Positions 57,817 to 64,000 of a DNA stretch of 64,000 nucleotides are shown one piece after another; within the stretch, counting starts at the first letter, position 1; every line of letters starts with the position of its first letter. Both the position numbers and the translations under genes were made by a program. The DNA comes from Pseudomonas farsensis (GTDB taxonomy: Bacteria; Pseudomonadota; Gammaproteobacteria; Pseudomonadales; Pseudomonadaceae), in assembly GCF_014268805.2 (NCBI RefSeq), contig NZ_JABWRF020000004.1, positions 310,001-374,000 on the forward strand. The letters run 5' to 3'. The notes beneath the pieces are model-generated. The model was given only the letters and a program-made list of their open reading frames with translations. It made no database searches and had not been told where the DNA came from.

Positions 57817-58614
57817 TCAGTCTTCTTCCCTGAGCAGCAGTTGCCCTTCGTTGAGCAGCACAGACAATGCTATTTGCCGGCCGCGCGGCGGTATGCGCAG
57901 CACCTGCTGCCAGGTAGCGTCTTGCTGGTTTCGGTAGTCGCCGACCACTGCCACGAAGCGGGTGTCGGCATGAAGGGCGACGAAGGGGACGAACTTGAAC
58001 TGGCCGGGGCGCAGCAGGTAGTCGTCGTGGCTTATGTAAGTGCTACGCAAGGCCTTGGCGGGGTTGTTGTCCAGCGACTGGTAAAGGCTGTTGCGCAGCA
58101 GCGAGTCGTCCCGTAGCTGCAGGATCTTGATGGCAATCGGCGCAGCGGCCTGCACCAGGTTTGCTGTGGTGGGGCGGGGTAGCGTAAGCAGCACTGCCGG
58201 GTCTTCGTAGCGGCCTGGCGTGCTTTCCTCCAAAGGCGAGCGCGGCAAATCCTCCTCGCCCTCTGTATCCGGGGGCACTGGCGACATGGCTGGGAATTGC
58301 TCGTGCATGAACGTCACCAGCGTGGTGAGTTTGTCGGTGAGCGCATAGGGGTCGCCGGCGCTGAGGGTTACTGCGTAAGGGCTCGGCTCCAGCGTCGATG
58401 GCTGTCCAGTCATGACATCGAGCTCATCGGGGGCGGCATAGAGCGCAGGGCTGGCGTTGATGCTGAAGGCAATCTGCGTCGGGTGGTCCGGCGGTGCGCC
58501 AATCGGCAGCGACGGGTCGAGCAACACTTGAGCCATACGGCTTACAGGTGTGCAGGCCGCCAGGCCTATGGCGGCCAGTAGCATTGCAGTGGCAGCGCAT
58601 GCAGGGCGCGTCAT
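57817..58614 (-). CDS. tssJ: T6SS outer-membrane lipoprotein TssJ
   Basis: The 265-residue lipoprotein precursor has a lipobox LAAC (Cys near residue 21). The following sequence has the TssJ beta-sandwich motifs INASPALYAAPD, SPYAVTLSAGD-type strand, a region with ILQLRDDSLLRNSLYQSLDNN, and PGQFKFVPFVALHADTRFVAVVGDYRN near 215. It is longer than minimal TssJ because of a Pro/Glu-rich insert at about residues 110-135 (PPDTEGEEDLPRSP). It anchors the TssM-TssL complex to the outer membrane. Its start overlaps the fha stop (ATGA), indicating coupled translation. Confidence 0.9.
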   Translation of the reverse strand: MTRPACAATAMLLAAIGLAACTPVSRMAQVLLDPSLPIGAPPDHPTQIAFSINASPALYAAPDELDVMTGQPSTLEPSPYAVTLSAGDPYALTDKLTTLVTFMHEQFPAMSPVPPDTEGEEDLPRSPLEESTPGRYEDPAVLLTLPRPTTANLVQAAAPIAIKILQLRDDSLLRNSLYQSLDNNPAKALRSTYISHDDYLLRPGQFKFVPFVALHADTRFVAVVGDYRNQQDATWQQVLRIPPRGRQIALSVLLNEGQLLLREED

Positions 58615-59153
58615 CGGGCTTCCCTCGCCGCTTGGGTCTGCTGTGCCCCGTTTCCCAATGCAGCCAACGGGTCGGTTTCGATGCGCTGCGCGAAGACTTT
58701 GCAGATGTCCACTGCCTGCAGCGGGCGGCTTGGCGCTGCCGGTTCGGCAGGCACAAAACCGTCAGCGAGTAACGCATCCAGTACCGGCGGCCAGGCAGCA
58801 AAGCAGTCTTTCAGCGCGCCGCCCTGGGCATGCTCGCCAGGGAATCGAACCTGTACCAGGTAAGGGCCGATGCGCATGACATCGCCGTCGCGCAAGCTAC
58901 GTGGCGAACGCTCCCCCACGCACAGCGGTTCTTCGTTCAAGTAAGTGCGGTTGCAGCGGTCAATGATGCAGAACCGGCCTTCGAGCCAGCGAATCTCGCA
59001 ATGTACCGGGGCAACAAGGCCTGCGCTGTCGCTCAGTAACCAGTGCGCGCCTTCGCTGCCGATGGTGCCGCCGCGCCTGTCGAAGCGATGCCGGGCGATC
59101 ACGCCGTGCTGCAGTTGTTGGAGGTTGCAGATGCTCAAGGTCAGCGTGTTCAT
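58611..59153 (-). CDS. FHA-domain T6SS accessory protein
   Basis: The 180-residue protein has an N-terminal forkhead-associated domain (about residues 8-105): GGTIGSEGAHWLLSD, VHCEIRWLEGRFCIID, NRTYLNEE and LRDGDVMRIGPYLVQVRF. Compared with classic FHA domains, the GR arginine is replaced by Ser and the SxxH serine by Ala, so phosphothreonine binding may be lost. The C-terminal 70 residues are Pro/Ala-rich. Fha/TagH proteins act in post-translational T6SS control with Ser/Thr kinases; no kinase gene is visible here. It overlaps both tssG and tssJ by four bases. Confidence 0.87.
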   Translation of the reverse strand: MNTLTLSICNLQQLQHGVIARHRFDRRGGTIGSEGAHWLLSDSAGLVAPVHCEIRWLEGRFCIIDRCNRTYLNEEPLCVGERSPRSLRDGDVMRIGPYLVQVRFPGEHAQGGALKDCFAAWPPVLDALLADGFVPAEPAAPSRPLQAVDICKVFAQRIETDPLAALGNGAQQTQAAREAR

Positions 59154-60166
59154 GCGCGCCCCCTGACTCGCACGACCGGGCCCGACTCGCCGTCGCTATT
59201 GGGAACGAAGCTGGTCCAGCCCAGATGTGCGCCGTGCTCACAATGCAGGCAAAACGGCGCCAGGGCGTTGCGCTTGAGGTGCAGCTCCAGGTCGTAGGCA
59301 AGGCCATCGCGCAGCAGAAAATCGATCAGCGCACGCACGCGGCTGAAGTTCACCCCGCTGGGCAGCAGATCGCGCAGTTGTGCGTGGTCGAGATCGCTGA
59401 TCACCAAGGTGAATTTGCTGCTGCGGGTACGGGTGCGGCTGCCAACCATGAATGTGCTGCCAAGCACGCCGTTGGCGCGCCCCAGGCACAGCAGTTGTGC
59501 GGCGGCGGTGGGCACCTGGCGGGTATCGAATTCGCGAATTCGCACATGCTTGAGGTCGAAGCAGTGGCCAATGATGCCGGCTACGGTTCCAGGCGCCCGG
59601 CTGCGCCCGGCGATCACACCGGCAAAGCTTAATAACCGGCTCCAGGGCAGCGCGGTATCGCCGCGCAGCTGTTGATCGTTGAGGCCGATGAGGGCGAATA
59701 CGTATTGCGAGAACTGGTCGTTGGCGCCCGCCTGGAAGCGGATGTAGTAGCGGTATTTGCGCCAGATCCGATGCAGCAGGCTGAGCAGGTAGTGGTTGAA
59801 GAAGTCCAAGAACGCCGGGCGTAGCCCGATGCCGTGAGCATGCTCGTAAGCAAGCTGTTCCAGGTAGTAAGTCGGCAGGGGCGAATCAGTGCCGTGCAGC
59901 CCCATGAAGGTCGTGCACACGCGGTAACGTTCTGGGCTGCCCGGCATGCGCGTTGCGGCACGCACATCAGCGGCAGGGAAGGTCAGGCGTGGATCACAGG
60001 CCAGACGTATCCGTTGCCGTGTAGCGGGGGCTGGCCAGCGCGGTTCGAGGTCGTCACCGTGCAGGCCGTGCAGGGTTTCCAGCAACGGATAGAAGTTGTA
60101 CTGATGGGCGTCGGCGAGCAGCGTGCCGACTAAATCAGCGGCTGCTTGCCGGTCTGTAGTGGCCAT
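59150..60166 (-). CDS. tssG: T6SS baseplate protein TssG
   Basis: This 338-residue protein of the TssG family has the typical motifs near the N terminus (DAHQYNFYPLLETL, residues 17-30), a FMGLHGTDSPLPTYYLE block near 82, FNHYLLSLLHRIWRKYRYY near 115, and a TssG C-terminal block with RLGRANGVLG-like text (CLGRANGVLGSTFMVGSR near 225). It pairs with TssF in the baseplate wedge. The start at 60166 (MATTDRQ) was chosen because it begins the family homology and overlaps the tssF end by 37 bases; the frame is open further upstream but there encodes shadow sequence. Confidence 0.93.
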   Translation of the reverse strand: MATTDRQAAADLVGTLLADAHQYNFYPLLETLHGLHGDDLEPRWPAPATRQRIRLACDPRLTFPAADVRAATRMPGSPERYRVCTTFMGLHGTDSPLPTYYLEQLAYEHAHGIGLRPAFLDFFNHYLLSLLHRIWRKYRYYIRFQAGANDQFSQYVFALIGLNDQQLRGDTALPWSRLLSFAGVIAGRSRAPGTVAGIIGHCFDLKHVRIREFDTRQVPTAAAQLLCLGRANGVLGSTFMVGSRTRTRSSKFTLVISDLDHAQLRDLLPSGVNFSRVRALIDFLLRDGLAYDLELHLKRNALAPFCLHCEHGAHLGWTSFVPNSDGESGPVVRVRGRA

Positions 60167-61896
60167 GTGTAGTGCTCGTTGTTGGTGGTGTTGATCACTT
60201 CCAGCATGTGGAAGGAATTGATGCTCGCGTACAGGCCAAAGAATTGCGCCAGCACACAACTGAACAGATACAGGTCGCCCTCGCCGAGAAAGCCGCTTTC
60301 GGCCAGTTGCAGTTGCGTGCGCAAGCCGCGAATGGGCTGCCCTGCGATCAGCCAGTCAAGCGGTGCGGTGTTTACCGCGTCGATGGCATCGAGGCGTTTG
60401 CGTGTGGTGCGTGCATGCTGAATGTCGTGCAGCGCGGCAAAGTCATACGCGCGCAGTACCGCTTTAAGGGGTTCTGTGGAAAGCAGCGACAGGTAGTTGA
60501 GCGACAGATTCGACACCAGCGCCCACTGCAACTGGCCGTCCAGCACAGGCCGATAGGGGCGAGTAGGGGCGCGTAGATTGCGGTAGGTCACCAGCGGCGG
60601 GGTGGTTTCGGTCAGCACATCGATATCACCAATGCCCAGGGCCAGCGGCAGGTCGCGATTGGTGCAGGTGAGTTCGATGGAGGCTGTCTCCAGCTCGCCT
60701 ATATAAGCGCTAGCGTCGGCGCGGACGAAGGCGATGTTGTGGGTGACGCCATCACCGTGCAGCGACTCTTCGACAAGGCATCGGTAATACAGCGCGGTCC
60801 GGCCTTGGGCATGTTCGATTTCGTGGGCGAAGGACTCGAATGGGCGGAAGATGCGCAAGCCTTGTTCGGCGGCGCCCGCGGTGCCCGCCCGGGCGCTGCT
60901 GACCTGGTCGACACTGAATATTTCATAGGCAAATGGCTGCCTGCCGCTGGGTGTCACCCGTGCGTGCGTGTGCAGGCCATTCAGGTCGATGGGGTCGGCA
61001 CTGTGCTTGAACAGGTTCACCGCCGGTGTGCAGAACAGCGCAAAGTCTTCGCTGCGGACACGCATCAAGGCGGGCAGTGGGCGGCTGCAATGAAACTCAA
61101 GCAGCACCTGCTTGCAACTGGCCGCAGGCCAGACCTGGCTCAGCCCATTAACTTTGAAAAAGTGAAAACGCTGCGGGAAGACGAAGTATTCCTGCAGGAC
61201 GCGATAGCCATCGAACACGTTCTGCGGGTATGGCAACAGCGCCTCTTCAGGTTTGAACCCCGCAAATCCGATGCAACTGGCCGGCAAGCGCTGCGCCTGG
61301 CCATCGATGGTCACACTGACGTGCTGCAGATACTGCGCAAGCCACAGGTACAGGGTGCGAGCGCTGCGGTCATCTCCACTGAGGTGAAACTCCAGCGCAT
61401 CGCACCCCAGCGTATCCAGAGGCCGCTCGACCAAAGGCTCGAGGCTGATGCGCACCACCGTGTGGTCGCGGGTCTGAGTGGCGCTTGCAGCCTGGATCGC
61501 GAAGGGGTGCAACGCCACTTCGGTACAGCTGCGGTATTCGCAGGCAACTCCATCCACGGGGCGCGAAAACAGCCGGGCACCCTTGGCGATGCGCTGCGAT
61601 TCGCTTAGCGCCTGCTTGAGCGGGGTGAACTGGATGATCGTGGCGCTCGGCAGCGGCCGCAGGTAGTTCGGCCACAACAGTTGCAGCATTGGGTGGGTGA
61701 GTTCAGGCAGGTCGTCTTCAAGCTTCAGCCGTAGTTTGGCGGTGAGAAAGGCAAAGGCTTCGATCAGCCGCTCCACGTCAGGGTCGCTGCTGCTCTGGCC
61801 CAAAAATCGGGCCAGTTGCGGGTTGTCCTGGGCGAAGTCTGCGCCGAGCTCGCGCAGGTAGCGCAGTTCTTCACCGAATCGGTCTTTCAACGACAT
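60130..61896 (-). CDS. tssF: T6SS baseplate protein TssF
   Basis: The 588-residue protein starts MSLKDRFGEELRYLRELGADFA, the family signature, followed by LARFLGQSSSDPDVERLIEAFAFLTAKLRLKLEDD near residue 28 and LLWPNYLRPLPS near 73. It is close to the usual TssF length. TssF with TssG and TssK builds the baseplate on which the tail sheath assembles. It lies three bases after tssE and its 3' end overlaps tssG. Nothing unusual is seen in its sequence. Confidence 0.95.
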   Translation of the reverse strand: MSLKDRFGEELRYLRELGADFAQDNPQLARFLGQSSSDPDVERLIEAFAFLTAKLRLKLEDDLPELTHPMLQLLWPNYLRPLPSATIIQFTPLKQALSESQRIAKGARLFSRPVDGVACEYRSCTEVALHPFAIQAASATQTRDHTVVRISLEPLVERPLDTLGCDALEFHLSGDDRSARTLYLWLAQYLQHVSVTIDGQAQRLPASCIGFAGFKPEEALLPYPQNVFDGYRVLQEYFVFPQRFHFFKVNGLSQVWPAASCKQVLLEFHCSRPLPALMRVRSEDFALFCTPAVNLFKHSADPIDLNGLHTHARVTPSGRQPFAYEIFSVDQVSSARAGTAGAAEQGLRIFRPFESFAHEIEHAQGRTALYYRCLVEESLHGDGVTHNIAFVRADASAYIGELETASIELTCTNRDLPLALGIGDIDVLTETTPPLVTYRNLRAPTRPYRPVLDGQLQWALVSNLSLNYLSLLSTEPLKAVLRAYDFAALHDIQHARTTRKRLDAIDAVNTAPLDWLIAGQPIRGLRTQLQLAESGFLGEGDLYLFSCVLAQFFGLYASINSFHMLEVINTTNNEHYTWPLQTGKQPLI

Positions 61897-61899
61897 GGC

Positions 61900-62307
61900 T
61901 TACCTCACCTGCGTGTAGCGGCTGTGGCCGTTGATCAGCAGTTCGAGCTGCAACTGCTCGGCGCGGTCGTTGACCTGCACGTGGCACTCCAGCACTACGT
62001 GCAGCTCGAGCGGGCAATCGGCATCAGCCACGGCCCTCAGTGCGCTGACACTGATGCGCGGTTCGAAGCGCTGCAGGGTCTGGCGGATGTCGCGGCTGAC
62101 CTGCTCAAGCAACTCGCCGCCGCTGAGGTCGTGCCCATTGAAGTCGCGCAGCCCCAGCGTAGGGCTGCTCTGTGAGCAGCCTTGGCGGGTGTTTAGCAAG
62201 GTTTCCAGATGGCGCTTGATGGCGGCGAACTTGTGCGCGGCGTTTTCGCGGCGCGTCGCCTGTCGGCTCATCTGCGGCGCCGTCAGGCGCTCGAAGAGGC
62301 TGTTCAT
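61900..62307 (-). CDS. tssE: T6SS baseplate protein TssE (gp25-like)
   Basis: The 135-residue protein of the gp25/TssE family starts MNSLFERLT and has HLETLLNTRQGCSQSSPTLGLRDFN near residue 33 and a QTLQRFEPRIS block near 76, which is the conserved EPR motif of the family. It forms part of the baseplate wedge and starts sheath polymerisation. Its ATG overlaps the tssC stop by four bases. Confidence 0.93.
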   Translation of the reverse strand: MNSLFERLTAPQMSRQATRRENAAHKFAAIKRHLETLLNTRQGCSQSSPTLGLRDFNGHDLSGGELLEQVSRDIRQTLQRFEPRISVSALRAVADADCPLELHVVLECHVQVNDRAEQLQLELLINGHSRYTQVR

Positions 62308-63779
62308 TGGGCGTCAAGACGCCCGACCAGCGAGATCTCGAAGTTGGCGCCCATGTACTTGAAGTGCGGGCGCACAGCCAGCGAAACCTGATACCAGCCA
62401 GGGTCACCGGGCACATCCGATACCTCGACCCTGGCCGCGCGCAGGGGCCGCCGGCTACGCACGTCGGTGGATGGGTTTTCCTGATCGGCGATGTACTGCC
62501 TGAGCCATTTGTTGAGTTCGGACTCAAGGTCGCCGCGCTCTTTCCAACTGCCGATCTGCTCGCGTTGCAGCACCTTGATGTAGTGCGCCAGCCGGTTGAC
62601 GATGAACAGGTAAGGCAGTTGCGTGCCCAGCTTGTAGTTGGTTTGTGCCTGCAAACCCTCTGGGGTTTTCGGGAATACCTTGGGTTTCTGTACCGAGTTG
62701 GCCGAGAAGAACGCGGCGTTGTCGCTGTCCTTGCGCATGGTCAGGGCAATGAAGCCTTCCTCGGCCAGTTCGAATTCCTTACGGTCGGAAATCAGCACTT
62801 CGGTGGGGATTTTCGCCTGCAATTGCCCCAGTGCCTCGAACAGATGCACTGGCAAGTCTTCGACGGCGCCACCTGATTGTGGGCCAATGATGTTCGGGCA
62901 CCAGCGGTAGCGGGCAAAACTGTCGTTGATGCAACTGGCGAGCAAAAAGGCGGCGTTGCCCCACAGGTAGTTGTCGTGGCGCCCGTCGATGTTCTCGTCG
63001 TAGTTGAAGGCGCGAATGGGCTGTTGCTGGTGGTGGTAGGCCGAACGCAGCATGAACCGTGGCCCCACCAGCGCGGTGTAGCGTGAATCTTCACTCTCGC
63101 GGAACGAGCGCCACTTGGCATGGCGTGGCCCTGCGAAGAGGTCCTTGACCTCCTTGAGGTTGGGCAACTCTTCGAAACTTGCGAGGTTGAAAAACTCAGG
63201 GGAGGGCGCAGTCAGAAATGGCGCATGCGCCATGGCCCCGACCGACGCCATGTAACTTAACAGTTTGATGTCGGGTGACGAGGGGCCAAAGGTATAGTTA
63301 CCGAGCATGGCCGCAATCGGTTCGCCGCCAAATTGGCCATAACCTGCGGTGTAGACATGCTTGTAGATACCGCTGCAGGTAATGTCGGTCGCGTTCTCGA
63401 AGTCCTCCAGCAAATCATCTTTGCTGATATGCAGCACATCGAGTTTTATGTTCTCGCGAAAGTCAGTTCGGTCGACCAGAAGTTTAAGTCCACGCCAGGA
63501 CGACTCCAATTGCTGAAAGGCAGGCTGATGCAAAATGGCGTCCATTTGTTTGCCCAGTACCCGGTCGACTTCCGTGATCATCTGGTCAACACGGTGCTTG
63601 TTGATCAGTTGTTCCGGTTTGTCGCTTTTAAGCAGTTCGGCGATAAACGCTGATACGCCGTTGCGAGCAACTTGGTAACCCTCGTCAGCTGGCATCAGAC
63701 GTGTTTCGGCCATTATCTGGTCGAGCAGCGTGGTGGTGCCGAGGGTTTTGCTGTCCGCCTTGGGTATGAGTTGCGGCAT
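62304..63779 (-). CDS. tssC: T6SS sheath large subunit TssC
   Basis: This is a 491-residue protein of the TssC/VipB family: LDQIMAETRLMPADEGYQVARNG near residue 19, QQLESSWRGLKLLVDRTDF near 88, the GSFGEVEYP-type central region, SCINDSFARYRWCPNIIGPQSGGAVEDLP near 282 and a C-terminal GWYQVSLAVRPHFKYMGANFEISL. It polymerises with TssB to form the contractile sheath. It overlaps tssB by one base (TGATG) and tssE by four. Length and motifs are normal for the family. Confidence 0.97.
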   Translation of the reverse strand: MPQLIPKADSKTLGTTTLLDQIMAETRLMPADEGYQVARNGVSAFIAELLKSDKPEQLINKHRVDQMITEVDRVLGKQMDAILHQPAFQQLESSWRGLKLLVDRTDFRENIKLDVLHISKDDLLEDFENATDITCSGIYKHVYTAGYGQFGGEPIAAMLGNYTFGPSSPDIKLLSYMASVGAMAHAPFLTAPSPEFFNLASFEELPNLKEVKDLFAGPRHAKWRSFRESEDSRYTALVGPRFMLRSAYHHQQQPIRAFNYDENIDGRHDNYLWGNAAFLLASCINDSFARYRWCPNIIGPQSGGAVEDLPVHLFEALGQLQAKIPTEVLISDRKEFELAEEGFIALTMRKDSDNAAFFSANSVQKPKVFPKTPEGLQAQTNYKLGTQLPYLFIVNRLAHYIKVLQREQIGSWKERGDLESELNKWLRQYIADQENPSTDVRSRRPLRAARVEVSDVPGDPGWYQVSLAVRPHFKYMGANFEISLVGRLDAQ

Positions 63780-64000
63780 CAGGAGGCTCCGTGGCTCGGA
63801 TTGGGTTCGGGGTCATCAATGGCCAGCTCCAGTTCATGCGCCAATTGCTGGCGCGTGTGCTTGTCATTGAGCAGGTGCTGCAGTTGCTGGCGGAACGCGG
63901 GCAGGTTGCCCAGAGGGCCTTTGAGCGCCACAAGCGCCTCGCGCAGTTGCAACAGCTTGTTCAGTTCCGGCACCTGGCGGGCGATGTGCTCTGGGCCGAA
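63779..64000 (-). CDS. tssB: T6SS sheath small subunit TssB, C-terminal part, cut by window end
   Basis: The frame is open to the end of the window and encodes 73 residues ending the protein: FGPEHIARQVPELNKLLQLR, a helix with KGPLGNLPAFRQQLQ, and a charged tail. This matches the C terminus of TssB/VipA, where VPELNKLL and the helix that contacts TssC are conserved. The start lies outside the window. The stop overlaps the tssC start by one base, the normal tssB-tssC order. Confidence 0.92.
   Translation of the reverse strand, partial: FGPEHIARQVPELNKLLQLREALVALKGPLGNLPAFRQQLQHLLNDKHTRQQLAHELELAIDDPEPNPSHGAS

Noticed and set aside
59915..59935. Another GGTAACG occurrence near 59,922
   Set aside because: It is inside tssG, lacks the flanking match and palindrome, and is likely chance.

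Overview
The window is GC-rich chromosomal DNA from a fluorescent pseudomonad, most likely of the P. putida/P. fluorescens lineage. The evidence is a pyoverdine siderophore locus with PvdS-type iron-starvation boxes, a complete reductive pyrimidine catabolism locus of the Pseudomonas type, Pseudomonas-style REP palindromes and a type VI secretion (T6SS) cluster. I saw no rRNA, tRNA, CRISPR array, insertion sequence or phage gene.

Region 1 (1-32,220) is pyoverdine. Two co-directional NRPS genes form the end of the peptide assembly line: the 3' part of one gene, entered inside a condensation domain, and a complete 5,406-residue synthetase ending in a thioesterase. Hand-read adenylation codes suggest a tail of (basic, Lys-like)-Ser-Thr-D-Ala-D-Gln-hydroxyornithine, with the Ala, Gln and Lys calls tentative. 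A small esterase gene follows and ends at a bidirectional terminator. Converging on it from the other strand are pvdM-pvdN-pvdO-pvdA-pvdE-fpvA: periplasmic chromophore maturation, ornithine hydroxylation, export of the precursor and the outer-membrane receptor. TAAAT-N16-CGT boxes precede pvdM and pvdA. A terminator and a Fur-like sequence precede fpvA.

Region 2 (32,300-38,400) is accessory. It holds a coiled-coil FlxA-like protein, an OsmC-YcaO fusion and then a compact locus I do not recognise from the literature. That locus has a TolB/FlgO-like regulator-type protein, two apparently related proteins (one without and one with a signal peptide) and a 78-residue protein. A near-identical GTTACGGTAACGCTACT element lies upstream of three of the four genes, and strong hairpin terminators separate the units.

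Region 3 (38,391-46,751) holds a cysteine hydrolase and the pyrimidine degradation genes. Ureidopropionase and an NCS1 transporter are on the minus strand; dihydropyrimidinase and the two-subunit dihydropyrimidine dehydrogenase are divergent on the plus strand. The divergent control region contains a perfect 14-bp palindrome. REP inverted repeats flank the block on both sides.

Region 4 (47,345-64,000) is a glyoxalase-like gene followed by a minus-strand T6SS operon: tssB (cut by the window end)-tssC-tssE-tssF-tssG-fha-tssJ-tssK-tssL-hcp-vgrG, then a DUF4123 adaptor, a VasX-like membrane effector and a small membrane protein that may be its immunity partner. Most junctions overlap by a few bases. 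tssA, tssM and tssH/clpV are not in the window.
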